Numbered from the stretch's first letter, positions 44,181 to 53,485 are shown. The stretch: DNA of 64,000 bases from Georgenia thermotolerans (GCF_009193185.1 NZ_VUKF01000004.1:62001-126000), one strand, 5' to 3'. Made by a program: numbers and translations. The notes: a model not told the origin generated them from the sequence alone.

Positions 44181-46235
44181 CTACACCGCGACCAGGGCCG
44201 CGGACTCCGTGAGCGCGTCCGTGAGCAGGGCGACGAGCGCGTCGAGCTGGACGTCGGCGGAGGCGGACGCCTCCTCGTCGGACCCGTCGAGCGCCCGGGC
44301 GGCGAGCCCGGCCTTGCTGTCGATGAGCTCGGCGATGCGCGCGTCGAGGGTCTGCGCGGCGATGATGCGCCAGGCCGTGACCGGCTCCTCCTGCCCGATG
44401 CGGTGGATGCGGTCGATGGCCTGGGTCTGCTCGGCGTCGGTCCACGACAGCTCGGCCAGCACCAGGTTGGAGGCGACCTGCAGGTTGAGCCCCACCCCGG
44501 CGGCGGTCAGCGAGCACACCGCGACGGCGACGTCCGGGTCCTTGGTGAAGGCGTCGATGTTCTTCTGCCGGGCCGACGGCGTCTGGTCGCCCCGGATCGA
44601 CGCGAAGCGCAGGCCGCGCCGGGCGAAGACCTTCTCGGCGGCGTCCATCACGTCGACGTGCTTGGCGAAGAACACCACCTTGCCGACGTTGTGCGCCAGC
44701 TCCGCGGCGTAGTCGGCGGCGAGGCCGGCCTTCGCCTGGCCGATGCGCCGCATCATGCTGAAGACGTTCTCGCCGGACTCCGGGCCGGACTTGCCGGCCC
44801 GCTCCCACCGGGCGACCTGGAGCACGAGGTCGTGGTCGATGCCGTCGACGAGGCCGCCGGGGTGGCGGGCCTCGAGCGCCATCTCGTAGCGCGACACCAG
44901 GCGCCGGGTGAGCTTGCGCTCGGCCTCGCGGACGGAGCGCCCGGCCTCGCCGTCGAGCTCGACGGGCAGGTCGGCGACGCGCCGGGCGGGGATGTCGGCG
45001 GCGACGTCGATCTTGCGCCGGCGCACGATGCCGCGCTCGATCACGCACGTGCGGGCCGCGGCGTAGAAGCCGTGGTCGGCGGGGCTCAGGCCGGTCTCCT
45101 CCAGCGCCTCCATGAGCTCACCGACCGGCTTGGTGTCGTCGATCCAGCCGAGGAACTGCCAGATGGCGCGGAAGTCCTCGACGTCGTTGATCAGCGGGGT
45201 GCCGGTCAGGGCCATGAGCAGCGGGTCGCCGGCGCGGAGGCGGAGGTTGTCGGCGATGTGCAGCACGTGCTGGGAGCGCTGGGACTTCTTGTTCTTGATG
45301 TAGTGCGCCTCGTCGACCACCATGCCGCGGAACCCGAACTCGCCGAGCCAGCCCGCGTGCCGGTCGAGCACGTCGTAGTTGACGATGATGATGTCGGCGA
45401 AGCCGTCGACGTTCTCCCCGTCGCCGTCGATGACGCTGGCGGTGCGCTGGGGGGTCCAGCGCCCGGCCTCGCGCGCCCAGCTGGTCTTGACGACGTTCGG
45501 GACGACGACGAGCAGCGGGTAGGCGTGGGCCGCCTCGGCCGCCAGCAGCGCCTGCGCCGTCTTGCCCAGACCCGGCTCGTCGGCGAGCAGGAAGGTCCGC
45601 TGGCCCGCCGCGGCGGCCGCGACCAGGCGCGCCTGGTGCGGCATGAGCGTCAGGCCGGCCGGCGCGAAGCCCGCGGTGGGCTCGGGCAGGTCCATGCACG
45701 ACGACGCCCCGCCCAGCTCGAACGCCCGGAACAGGGGCCCGAGCAGCTCCCAGCCGGCCAGGCGGCGGGGCCGGCTCAGCCGCTTCTGCACGGCGGAGAA
45801 GTCCGGGGCCAGGAAGGGGTTGGCGAGCTGGCGGGACACCACCGACGGCGGCACCACCTGGCGCCCCGTGGTCTCGACCGTCTCCACCGGCTCCGGCGGC
45901 GCGACGTCCTCGGGCGCCGGGTCCAGCCCGGCGTCGTGCAGGAGCTCGACCTTGAGCGCCCGGGCGTGCTCGGAGACGACGGCGTCGTCGTCGAGCAGCC
46001 CCAGCAGGGACGTGTCGCGGGCCGCGGTCTTGGCGAGGATGACGGCGATGCCGTCGAGGCGCTTGAGCTGCTCGGCGCGTCGGGCCTCGGTGAGGGTGTC
46101 GTCCGCCTTCACCCGGGCGCGCTCCTCGCGCACGAGCAGCGCGACCACCTGGAACTTGGTGCGCACCGACGGTGCCACCCGGCGGCGTTGCACGGCCGCC
46201 TCGACCTCGCGCACGACCCGCGCGAGCACCGGCAT
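44181..46235 (-). CDS. SNF2-family DEAD/DEAH-box helicase
   Basis: The 684-residue protein has an N-terminal region of about 190 residues of unknown function, then a Swi2/Snf2 ATPase: LADEPGLGKTAQALLAAEAA (Walker A variant), VVDEAHYIKN (DEAH), ALTGTPLINDVEDF, and in the second lobe ASIRGDQTP and SWTDAEQTQAIDRIHRIGQ. It translocates on double-stranded DNA. No methyltransferase, nuclease or defence partner lies beside it. A TTG at 46319 in the same frame has a GGAGG box and is an alternative start adding 28 basic residues. Confidence 0.88.
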   Translation of the reverse strand: MPVLARVVREVEAAVQRRRVAPSVRTKFQVVALLVREERARVKADDTLTEARRAEQLKRLDGIAVILAKTAARDTSLLGLLDDDAVVSEHARALKVELLHDAGLDPAPEDVAPPEPVETVETTGRQVVPPSVVSRQLANPFLAPDFSAVQKRLSRPRRLAGWELLGPLFRAFELGGASSCMDLPEPTAGFAPAGLTLMPHQARLVAAAAAGQRTFLLADEPGLGKTAQALLAAEAAHAYPLLVVVPNVVKTSWAREAGRWTPQRTASVIDGDGENVDGFADIIIVNYDVLDRHAGWLGEFGFRGMVVDEAHYIKNKKSQRSQHVLHIADNLRLRAGDPLLMALTGTPLINDVEDFRAIWQFLGWIDDTKPVGELMEALEETGLSPADHGFYAAARTCVIERGIVRRRKIDVAADIPARRVADLPVELDGEAGRSVREAERKLTRRLVSRYEMALEARHPGGLVDGIDHDLVLQVARWERAGKSGPESGENVFSMMRRIGQAKAGLAADYAAELAHNVGKVVFFAKHVDVMDAAEKVFARRGLRFASIRGDQTPSARQKNIDAFTKDPDVAVAVCSLTAAGVGLNLQVASNLVLAELSWTDAEQTQAIDRIHRIGQEEPVTAWRIIAAQTLDARIAELIDSKAGLAARALDGSDEEASASADVQLDALVALLTDALTESAALVAV

Positions 46236-46904
46236 GATGCCGTCCTCGTCGTGGTGACGTGCCCGCCGCTGACGTGTGGCGGGGCGGCGTGTGCCTGCCT
46301 TCTGGGCTGCTCGACCCAAACGGTCCTCCTCTAGGTCTGGCGACGGACGCCAGAGACGTTGACGCGGGCGCCCGTGCGGGGCACGGACGCACACCGGAGC
46401 GAGCGGCGCGGGGCCCTCGGCGGGACCCGCGGGGTCCGCCGGAGCGTGAACCGACCGTCGACGCGCGATCACCGCACACCCGAGCCGGCCATCCCGGAGC
46501 CGCAGCTCCTCCGACCAAGGGCCGCTCACCGGCCTCGACACGCGACGGCGTCGAGAGACGAGCACGGCGGAAAGCCCTTGACACGTCCATGCTAGCGCGT
46601 CGACCGGCCAGATCCGCCTGCGGTCGCGGATCTCACCATCGTGGCGACGCCCCGTGTCCATCCCAACACCGGAGGGACGGCGTCTGTTCCGCGGCGGACG
46701 ACGTCGCCCCGCCGCGGCCGGTCCGCCGTCCGGGCGTGTCCTCTCCCCCGGCGCTCACCGCGCCACCTCGCGGGCGGTGCGCGGCGAGCCGGACGACGCC
46801 GGCCCCGCCCGTCCCCGCCCGGACGCGGTCGGATACGATGGCCGGTGCTGTGAGCACGACCAGAGATGGCCGGTGCTGTGAGCACGACCAGATGGGAATG
46901 AACC
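46236..46904. other. Large intergenic region between divergent genes
   Basis: This 669-bp stretch lies between the SNF2 helicase and GntR-regulator genes. It contains no frame with coding character and a ribosome binding site apart from the possible 28-residue helicase extension. A TTGACA at 46578-46583 has no matching -10 box. The last 68 bp hold the tandem repeat that precedes the GntR gene. The rest has no recognisable feature. Confidence 0.5.
46837..46892 (+). repeat. Two perfect 28-bp tandem repeats, probable GntR operators
   Basis: Copies at 46837-46864 and 46865-46892 are identical. Each contains the dyad GTGCT-GTG-AGCAC, which suits dimer binding, and the array ends 12 bp before the ATG of the GntR-family gene. 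A TACGAT sequence (46834-46839) at the edge of the first copy could be the -10 box. Autoregulation is likely but inferred. Confidence 0.7.
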
Positions 46905-47588
46905 ATGGCGCAGGCGACTGCCCCGGGAACCGTGTCGAAGTCGGAGATGGTCTACCGGGAGCTGCGCTCCCACATCCTCTCCGGGCAGTACTCCGCGGGA
47001 TACCGGCTCGTGCTCGACCAGGTGGCCCGTGACCTCGGTGTCAGCCCGGTGCCGGTGCGCGAGGCGGTCCGACGCCTCGAGGCCGAGGGCCTGGTGACCT
47101 TCACCCGGAACGTGGGCGCGGAGGTCGCCGGCATCGACACCGAGGACTACGCGGACACCATGCAGGTGCTCGCCTACCTCGAGGGCGCCGCGACCAGCGT
47201 CGGCGCGCCGCACCTGGGCACGGAGGAGCTGGAGCGGGCGCGCGAGCTCAACGAGCGGATGCGCGACCTGCGCGGCGCCGACTTCAACCCGGTGCGCTTC
47301 ACCGAGCTCAACGAGCAGTTCCACCAGGTGCTGTGCGGTGCATGCCCCAACGGGCGCCTGCTCGAGCTGCTGCAGCGGGAGTGGCAGCGGATGTCCTTCA
47401 TCCGCCGCTCGAGCTTCGTCATCATGCCCAACCGCAGCCACGCCTCGGTGGCCGAGCACGACGAGATCCTGCGGCTGATCAGCACCGGCGCGCCGGTCGA
47501 CCAGGTCGAGCGCGCCGCCCGGGCGCACAAGCTCCGCACGCTGGACGAGTACCTGGCCGCCCGGGCCGCCCAGAGCGCGCCCGCCTGA
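46905..47588 (+). CDS. GntR-family (FCD domain) transcriptional regulator
   Basis: The 227-residue protein has an N-terminal winged helix (LDQVARDLGVSPVPVREAVR) and a C-terminal FCD ligand-binding domain with metal-ligand-like residues (FTELNEQFHQVL, AEHDEIL). FCD regulators usually bind organic acids. It is a paralogue of the regulator at 55095, and both flank the catabolic island. It probably controls the dehydrogenase/monooxygenase genes or the hpa operon. The tandem operator upstream suggests it also regulates itself. Confidence 0.9.
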   Translation: MAQATAPGTVSKSEMVYRELRSHILSGQYSAGYRLVLDQVARDLGVSPVPVREAVRRLEAEGLVTFTRNVGAEVAGIDTEDYADTMQVLAYLEGAATSVGAPHLGTEELERARELNERMRDLRGADFNPVRFTELNEQFHQVLCGACPNGRLLELLQREWQRMSFIRRSSFVIMPNRSHASVAEHDEILRLISTGAPVDQVERAARAHKLRTLDEYLAARAAQSAPA

Positions 47589-47613
47589 CCCCGCGACCGG
47601 CCGGACGCCGGGT

Positions 47614-47656
47614 GGCCGTCATCCGCGCCGGCGAGCGCCGGGCGCGGATGACGGCC
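47614..47656. terminator. Perfect 16-bp inverted repeat, bidirectional terminator
   Basis: Arms 47614-47629 and 47641-47656 are perfectly complementary, and the 11-nt loop can pair further. It sits between the convergent GntR and succinate-semialdehyde dehydrogenase genes. Confidence 0.75.
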
Positions 47657-47658
47657 AC

Positions 47659-47684
47659 GCAGGGGCGCGGATGACGGCCCCTGC
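47659..47684. terminator. Second hairpin in the convergent terminator region
   Basis: GCAGGGGC and GCCCCTGC pair around a loop that repeats the GCGGATGACG core found in the stem of the neighbouring hairpin, 3 bp away. Confidence 0.55.
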
Positions 47685-47690
47685 GGCCCC

Positions 47691-49181
47691 TCAGAACGGG
47701 TTCGGCGTCAGCGTGTACTTCGTCTGCAGGTACTCGTGGATGCCCTCCGCGCCGCCCTCGCGGCCCAGCCCGGACATCTTCCACCCGCCGAACGGGGCGG
47801 CGGCGTTGGAGACGACGCCGACGTTGAGCCCCATCATCCCGGTCTCGAGCCGCTCGATCATGCGCTGCCCGCGGGCGAGGTTCTCGGTGTAGACGTAGGA
47901 GACCAGGCCGTACTCGGTGTCGTTGGCGAGGCGCACGGCGTCGTCCTCGGTGTCGAACGGCACGATCGCGAGCACCGGCCCGAAGATCTCCTCGCGCAGG
48001 ATGTCGCTGCCCGGCTGGACGTCGGTGAGCACGGTGGGCTCGTAGAAGGTGCCGGGCCCCTCGACCGGGCGGCCCCCGGTGCGCACGCTCGCGCCGCGCT
48101 CGACGGCGTCGTCCACCAGCGCGGCGGCCTTGTCGACGGCGGACTGGTTGATGAGCGGGCCGATCGTCACCCCGTCCTCGGTGCCGCGGCCGATGCCGAA
48201 GCCCTGGACACGCTCGGTGACCCGGCGGGCGAACTCCTCGGCGACGGCGCGGTGCACGATCAGCCGGTTGGCGGCGGTGCACGCCTGGCCGATGTTGCGG
48301 AACTTCGCCGCGATCGCGCCGTCGACCGCCTTGTCCAGGTCCGCGTCGTCGAAGACGACGAAGGGCGCGTTGCCGCCGAGCTCCATCGACGTGCGCAGGA
48401 CCCCCTGCGCCGCCTGCTCGAGGAGGCGCTGGCCCACGCCCGTCGAGCCGGTGAAGGAGAGCTTGCGCAGCCGCGGGTCGCGGATGATCGGCTCCGACAC
48501 CGCGCCCGAGCTGGAGGTGGTCACGACGTTGACCACGCCCTTCGGCAGCCCGGCGTCCTCGAGCAGCTTGGCGAAGTACAGGGTCGTCAGCGGGGTCAGC
48601 GCGGCGGGCTTGACGACCACGGTGCAGCCGGCGGCGAGGGCCGGGCCGATCTTGCGGGTCGCCATCGCGAGGGGGAAGTTCCAGGGCGTGATGAGGAAGC
48701 ACGGGCCCACCGGGTGCTGGGACACGATCATGCGACCGGTGCCCTCCGGGTTGGGCCCGTAGCGGCCCTGGATGCGCGCGGCCTCCTCGCCGAACCAGCG
48801 CAGGAACTCCCCGCCGTAGGCGACCTCCCCGCGTGCCTCGGCGAGCGGCTTGCCCATCTCGATGGTCATGAGGAGCGCGAACTCCTCCTTGCGCTCCTGG
48901 AGGAGGTCGAAGGCCCGCCGCAGCAGCTCACCCCGCTCCCGGGCCGGCGTGGCGGCCCAGGCCGGGAAGGCGTCGCAGGCGGCGTCCAGCGCCGCGCGGC
49001 CGTCGGCGGCCGAGGCGTCGGCGATGGTCTTGACGACCTGACCGGTCGCCGGGTCGGTGACGTCGAGCGTGCCGCGCTCGCCGGCGCGCCACTGGCCGGC
49101 GATGAACAGGCCGTCGGGCACGCCCGCGAGGAGCTCGGCCTCGCGGGCGTCGAGCAGCTGGGTCTGGCGGTTGTCGGTCAT
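47691..49181 (-). CDS. gabD: NAD(P)-dependent succinate-semialdehyde dehydrogenase
   Basis: The 496-residue protein is an aldehyde dehydrogenase with Glu267 in MELGGNAP and catalytic Cys301 in FRNIGQACTAANR, matching the succinate-semialdehyde dehydrogenase subgroup. In the homoprotocatechuate pathway the HpaI aldolase releases succinic semialdehyde, and this enzyme would oxidise it to succinate for the TCA cycle. It lies 9 bp downstream of the flavin monooxygenase gene on the same strand, which fits a common transcript. Confidence 0.9.
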   Translation of the reverse strand: MTDNRQTQLLDAREAELLAGVPDGLFIAGQWRAGERGTLDVTDPATGQVVKTIADASAADGRAALDAACDAFPAWAATPARERGELLRRAFDLLQERKEEFALLMTIEMGKPLAEARGEVAYGGEFLRWFGEEAARIQGRYGPNPEGTGRMIVSQHPVGPCFLITPWNFPLAMATRKIGPALAAGCTVVVKPAALTPLTTLYFAKLLEDAGLPKGVVNVVTTSSSGAVSEPIIRDPRLRKLSFTGSTGVGQRLLEQAAQGVLRTSMELGGNAPFVVFDDADLDKAVDGAIAAKFRNIGQACTAANRLIVHRAVAEEFARRVTERVQGFGIGRGTEDGVTIGPLINQSAVDKAAALVDDAVERGASVRTGGRPVEGPGTFYEPTVLTDVQPGSDILREEIFGPVLAIVPFDTEDDAVRLANDTEYGLVSYVYTENLARGQRMIERLETGMMGLNVGVVSNAAAPFGGWKMSGLGREGGAEGIHEYLQTKYTLTPNPF

Positions 49182-49190
49182 GGGACTCCT

Positions 49191-51101
49191 TTACGCGCCC
49201 ACCGGCTGCGGGGCCGGGACGAGCAGGTGCTGGCGGAAGAAGGCGGCGAGCTCGGCGGTGGCGTCGAGCGGGAGGACGGCCGCGACGTACTGGTCGGGCC
49301 GGACCACGACGACGCACCCGGCGCGGTCGATGCCGCGCAGGTCGAAGATGTCCTGCTCGGGGTCGGCGGCGTAGACCTTCTCGTAGTCGACGAGCTGGAA
49401 CGGCCCGCTGCGCGGGAGGAACAGGTCGGGCACCGCGGTGATGTCGAAGGCGGTGTGCGGCTGCTGGTAGACCACCTTGACGTCGAAGAGGCTGTCGAGG
49501 TCGGCGCCCGTGGGGGTGTGCGTGACGACCGGGGAGTCCGGCGCGCCGGCCATCCAGGCCGCCCAGTCGGTCAGGGCCGAGGCCTGGCCCGGGGCCGCGG
49601 CGTCGGCGAAGGCGTAGACGCGCCAGCGGCCGTCGGCCCGGTGGTGGTGGCCCAGGTGCACGGAGTTGGCGTCGCCCACCCGGGTCACCGGGGCGGACTT
49701 GAAGCGCTTGCCGACCGGGAAGCCGGTGGCGAGGTCCTGGTGGACCGGCTCGGCGACGAGCATCGACGGCGGGTACTGGGTCATGAAGCCGGCAGGGAAC
49801 TCGGCGGTCCGGACGTAGAAGTCCGCGAGCTCGGCCGGGTCGGCGAACTCCTCGGGCTTCTTCGCCATGAGCGTGGACCACTCCTTGTCGAAGTCGATGA
49901 GGTTCTGCGCGATGACCTGCCGCTCGGCCGAGTAGGTGGCCAGCAGGCTCTCCGGGCTGCGGCCCGAGAGCACGTAGCCGAGCTTCCAGCCGATGTTGAA
50001 CCCGTCCTGCATCGAGACGTTCATGCCCTGGCCGGCCTTGGCGCTGTGGGTGTGGCAGGCGTCGCCGGCGATGAAGACCCGCGGCGTGCGGGTGCCGACC
50101 TCCGCGGCGGGCACGTCGTCGAAGCGGTCGGTGACCCGGTGGCCGACCTCGTACACGCTGTGCCAGGCGACGTGGCGCACGTCGAGGGTGTAGGGGTGCA
50201 GGATCTCGTTGGCCTTGGCGATGATCTGCTCGATCGTCGTGCGGCGGACGGCGCCGTTGTCCTTCGGGTCCACCTCGCCCAGGTCGACGTACATGCGGAA
50301 CAGGTGCCCGCCCTCGCGGGGGATGTGCAGGATGCTGCCGCCGGTGTGCGACTGGATCGCGCACTTGGTGCGGATGTCGGGGAAGTCGGTGACCGCCAGG
50401 ACGTCCATGACGCCCCAGGCGTGGAAGGCCTGGTCGCCCTTCATCGTGCAGCCGATGGACTGGCGCACGCCGCTGTGGGCGCCGTCCGCGCCGACCACGT
50501 ACTTGGCCCGCACGACGCGGTCCTGGCCCAGTCGCTCGCCCGCGGTGTGGGTGAGGGTCACGGCGACGGGGTACTCGCCCTCGCCGGTGACCTCGAGGCC
50601 GCGGAACTCGTACCCGTAGTCCGGCTTCATCCGGCTGGGCGAGTTGACCATGAACTCCGCGAAGTAGTCCAGCACGCGGGCCTGGTTGACGATGAGGTGG
50701 GGGAACTCGCTGATCCCGTGCGGGTCGTCCTTGGGGCGGTCGCCGCGGACGATGCGGGTGGGGTCGCTCGGGTCCGGCCGCCAGAAGCACATCTCCGTGA
50801 TCCGGTACGCCTCCTCGATGATGCGGTTGGCGAACCCGAAGGCCTGGAAGGTCTCCACGCTGCGCGCCTGGATGCCGTCGGCCTGCCCGATCTCCAGCCG
50901 GCCGGGCCGGCGATCGATGATCCGGGTGGTGACGTCCGGGAACTGGGAGAGCTGGGCCGCCGCGATCATCCCGGCCGGGCCGGTGCCGACGATGAGGACG
51001 TCGACCTCGTCGGGCAGCTCGTCGGGACGGTCGAGGCCGACCCCCGCGGCGGGCTGGACGCGCGGCTCGCCGGAGACATAGCCGTAGTGGTGGAACTGCA
51101 T
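49191..51101 (-). CDS. FAD-dependent aromatic monooxygenase (MobA / phenol hydroxylase type)
   Basis: The 636-residue flavoprotein has the FAD motif VLIVGTGPAGMIAAAQL, the DG motif YVVGADGAHSGVRQSIG, the GD motif FIAGDACHTHSAKAGQGMN, and a C-terminal thioredoxin-like domain as in phenol 2-monooxygenase and 3-hydroxybenzoate 4-monooxygenase (about 640 aa). It would add an ortho hydroxyl to a phenolic acid. In this island the logical substrate is a hydroxyphenylacetate, giving homoprotocatechuate, but 3-hydroxybenzoate is possible. The ATG at 51101 follows AGAGGG and replaces an upstream in-frame start at 51170. Confidence 0.85.
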   Translation of the reverse strand: MQFHHYGYVSGEPRVQPAAGVGLDRPDELPDEVDVLIVGTGPAGMIAAAQLSQFPDVTTRIIDRRPGRLEIGQADGIQARSVETFQAFGFANRIIEEAYRITEMCFWRPDPSDPTRIVRGDRPKDDPHGISEFPHLIVNQARVLDYFAEFMVNSPSRMKPDYGYEFRGLEVTGEGEYPVAVTLTHTAGERLGQDRVVRAKYVVGADGAHSGVRQSIGCTMKGDQAFHAWGVMDVLAVTDFPDIRTKCAIQSHTGGSILHIPREGGHLFRMYVDLGEVDPKDNGAVRRTTIEQIIAKANEILHPYTLDVRHVAWHSVYEVGHRVTDRFDDVPAAEVGTRTPRVFIAGDACHTHSAKAGQGMNVSMQDGFNIGWKLGYVLSGRSPESLLATYSAERQVIAQNLIDFDKEWSTLMAKKPEEFADPAELADFYVRTAEFPAGFMTQYPPSMLVAEPVHQDLATGFPVGKRFKSAPVTRVGDANSVHLGHHHRADGRWRVYAFADAAAPGQASALTDWAAWMAGAPDSPVVTHTPTGADLDSLFDVKVVYQQPHTAFDITAVPDLFLPRSGPFQLVDYEKVYAADPEQDIFDLRGIDRAGCVVVVRPDQYVAAVLPLDATAELAAFFRQHLLVPAPQPVGA

Positions 51102-51151
51102 GGCGATTCCCTCTCGGACATCGGTGTCGAGGTGTGTCGGACCGAACCACT

Positions 51152-51189
51152 GTGTTCTATAGTCGAACACGCAACTCTACTATCGAACG
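51152..51189. promoter_or_regulatory. IclR-type operator over divergent promoters
   Basis: GTGTTC (51152-51157) and GAACAC (51165-51170) form a perfect dyad with a 7-bp spacer. A second half-like element (CTATCGAAC) follows at 51180-51188. The dyad overlaps the -35 of a candidate plus-strand promoter (TTCTAT, 17 bp, TACTAT) and a candidate minus-strand -10 (TATAGA). It could let the IclR protein regulate its own gene and the monooxygenase gene. Confidence 0.5.
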
Positions 51190-51239
51190 GAAACGTATAC
51201 GATGATGTGTGACGCGCGCAACCGCCCTGGGGGCCGGGG

Positions 51240-51965
51240 ATGAGCGCCGGGCCGGGAAAGGTGCGCCAGGCGAGCGCGCCGGCGTCGCAGACGCTGAGCC
51301 GGGGCATCCGCGTGCTCGAGCTGCTTGCCGACGGGCGCGAGCCGCTGACGATCGACGAGCTCGCCGAGCGCCTGGGCGTCCATCGCTCCATCGCCTACCG
51401 GCTGGTGCGCACGCTCGAGGACCACGGCCTGGTCACCCGCGACCAGGCGGGTCGGGTCGCGCTGGGTGCGCGGATGGCGTCGCTCGCCGCCGGGGTGGCC
51501 CCCGACCTCCAGGCCGAGGCCCTGCCCGAGCTCACCGCGGTCGCCAACGAGCTCGGCATGACGTGCTTCCTGGCCGTGCTCGACCACGACGAGTGCGTCA
51601 CCCTCGTCAGCGTCGAGCCGCGGCACGCGGTGGCCTCGGTGGCGCAGCGGCCGGGGACGCGGCACCCCGTGAGCGTCGGGGCGCCCGGCAAGGCGATCCT
51701 CGCGGCGCTCCCCCAGTCCGAGTGGCCGTCCGGGGTCTCCGCCCAGCTCGCCGCCGAGGTGGCCGCGGCGGGCCCCCGGGGCTACGCGCAGAGCCACGAC
51801 GAGGTCATCCCCAGCGTGAAGTCGGTCGCGGTGCCCCTGCGGCTGCGCGGGCGCTCCCCCTCCGCCGTCGCGGTCGTCTACGTCGCCAGCGGCACCGAGC
51901 CGGCGGCGATCGGGGCACGGCTCGCGGCGAGCGCGACGTCGATCCGCGAGGCGCTGGGCGACTGA
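51240..51965 (+). CDS. IclR-family transcriptional regulator
   Basis: The 241-residue protein has an N-terminal winged helix (TIDELAERLGVHRSIAYRLV) and a C-terminal IclR effector domain with GAPGKAILAALPQSEWP and a PRGYAQSHDE segment. IclR proteins frequently control aromatic catabolism. It is divergent from the monooxygenase-dehydrogenase pair and separated from it by a region with a GAACAC dyad, so it probably regulates them in response to a hydroxyaromatic acid. Confidence 0.9.
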   Translation: MSAGPGKVRQASAPASQTLSRGIRVLELLADGREPLTIDELAERLGVHRSIAYRLVRTLEDHGLVTRDQAGRVALGARMASLAAGVAPDLQAEALPELTAVANELGMTCFLAVLDHDECVTLVSVEPRHAVASVAQRPGTRHPVSVGAPGKAILAALPQSEWPSGVSAQLAAEVAAAGPRGYAQSHDEVIPSVKSVAVPLRLRGRSPSAVAVVYVASGTEPAAIGARLAASATSIREALGD

Positions 51966-52031
51966 CGGCGGCCGGGACCGGCCCGAGAGTCAGGGCGCGC
52001 GCCACGCCGGCACGATCCGGCGCCGGACGAA

Positions 52032-52069
52032 CGACAGGGGCGGGGCCGACGTCGGCCCCGCCCCTGTCG
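52032..52069. terminator. Perfect 38-bp palindrome, bidirectional terminator
   Basis: The two 19-bp arms (52032-52050, 52051-52069) are exactly complementary and lie between the convergent IclR and MHS-transporter genes. Such a GC-only structure is expected to stop transcription from both sides. Confidence 0.75.
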
Positions 52070-52084
52070 CGGTTCGTCGGAGGA

Positions 52085-53485
52085 TCAGGCCTGCGCGAGC
52101 CCGCGGATCGGGCTGACCTGCTGCTCCGCCTCGTGGTCGGGCCCGAGCGGGATGCCCGAGCGGTCACGCAGCAGCAGCGTGGCGAGGAGGCCGACGATCG
52201 TCATCGCGGCGAGGTACGTCGTCACGCCCGCGGTCCCGCCCGTCGCCTTGACGATGGCCGTCGCGATCATCGGCGCGAAGGCGCCGCCGAGGATCGCACC
52301 GATGGCGTAGGAGACCGACACGCCGGAGAACCGGATCGAGGCCGGGAAGAGCTCCGAGTAGAGCGCCGCCTGCGGGCCGTAGGTGAAGCCCAGGCCGATC
52401 GTGAGCAGGGCGAGGCCCGCGAACAGCAGCGCCACGTTGCCGGTGTTGACCAGCGGGAACAGGGCGAAGACCCCGCCGAGCTGCATCGCCCAGCCGAGGA
52501 CGTAGGTCGTGCGCCGCCCCAGGTAGTCCGAGGCCCAGCCGGCGACGATCGTCGAGAGCAGCCACGTGACGGCGGAGCCGGTCACCGCCCACAGCACCGG
52601 GCTGCGGTCGAGCGCGAGCGGCCCGTCGGGGTTGGTCGCGTAGTTCTGGATGTATCCACCGGTCGTCATGTAGCCGACCGCGTTGTTGCCGGCGAAGACG
52701 AGCGCGGTGACGATGACCAGCACCGTGTGCTTGCGGAAGAGCCGCAGGATCGGCATCTGCGCCTCCTGCTTGCGCTCGGCCAGCTCGGCGAAGACCGGGC
52801 TCTCCTCGACCTTCCGGCGCACGTAGTACCCGACGAGGATGAGGACGACGCTGAGCAGGAACGGCACGCGCCAGCCCCACTGGATGAAGGCGTCGCCGGG
52901 GGCGATCATCGCCATGAGGGCCATGACGCCGGAGGCGAGCAGCAGCCCCAGCGGGACACCGGTCTGCGGGCCCGCGCCGAACAGGCCGCGCTTCTTGTCC
53001 GGGGCGTGCTCGACGGCCATGAGGACCGCACCGCCCCACTCGCCGCCGGCGGAGATGCCCTGGACGATCCGCAGGAGGATGAGCAGGGTCGGCGCCGCCA
53101 CCCCGATCGCCGCGTAGGTCGGCAGCACGCCGATGAGGGCGGTGGCCGCGCCCATCATGATCAGGGTGACCATGAGGACGAGCTTGCGGCCGTACTTGTC
53201 GCCGAGGTGGCCCGCCAGGAACGCGCCGAAGGGGCGGAAGAGGAAGCTCACGCCGACGGTGGCGAACGAGAGCAGCACGCTGTTCTCCCCGAGCCCGGAG
53301 AAGAAGGCGGGGCCGAACACGAGCCCGGCGGCGAAGGCGTAAGTGAAGAAGTCGTACCACTCGACGGTGGTGCCGATGACGGTCGCGAAGACGACCCGCC
53401 TGCGGTCCCGCGTCTCGTCGACGGCGGTGAGGGTGGTGGTCCCCGCGGGCGTCGCGCCCGGGGGAACGGTGGGAGAGGAACTCAT
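52085..53485 (-). CDS. MHS-family MFS transporter
   Basis: The 466-residue protein has twelve helices and the metabolite:H+ symporter signatures: VIGTTVEWYDFFTYAFAAGL at helix 1, GHLGDKYGRK in the motif A loop and RIVQGISAGGEWGGAVL. MHS carriers import organic acids such as shikimate, alpha-ketoglutarate or aromatic acids. Divergent from the hpa genes and inside the island, it probably takes up the aromatic growth substrate. The ATG has AAGAG close upstream, with AGGAG further off. Confidence 0.9.
   Translation of the reverse strand: MSSSPTVPPGATPAGTTTLTAVDETRDRRRVVFATVIGTTVEWYDFFTYAFAAGLVFGPAFFSGLGENSVLLSFATVGVSFLFRPFGAFLAGHLGDKYGRKLVLMVTLIMMGAATALIGVLPTYAAIGVAAPTLLILLRIVQGISAGGEWGGAVLMAVEHAPDKKRGLFGAGPQTGVPLGLLLASGVMALMAMIAPGDAFIQWGWRVPFLLSVVLILVGYYVRRKVEESPVFAELAERKQEAQMPILRLFRKHTVLVIVTALVFAGNNAVGYMTTGGYIQNYATNPDGPLALDRSPVLWAVTGSAVTWLLSTIVAGWASDYLGRRTTYVLGWAMQLGGVFALFPLVNTGNVALLFAGLALLTIGLGFTYGPQAALYSELFPASIRFSGVSVSYAIGAILGGAFAPMIATAIVKATGGTAGVTTYLAAMTIVGLLATLLLRDRSGIPLGPDHEAEQQVSPIRGLAQA

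Noticed and set aside
46236-46319. TTG start for the SNF2 helicase at 46319
   Set aside because: A GGAGG box is present, but the added 28 residues are low-complexity basic sequence. Kept only as an alternative.
46578-46583. TTGACA as a -35 element for the GntR gene
   Set aside because: No -10-like hexamer lies 15-19 bp downstream, and it is more than 300 bp from the gene.
46259-47032. Long open frames through the intergenic region before the GntR gene
   Set aside because: They have Arg/Pro/Ala-rich composition typical of out-of-frame translation of GC-rich DNA and no ribosome binding site.
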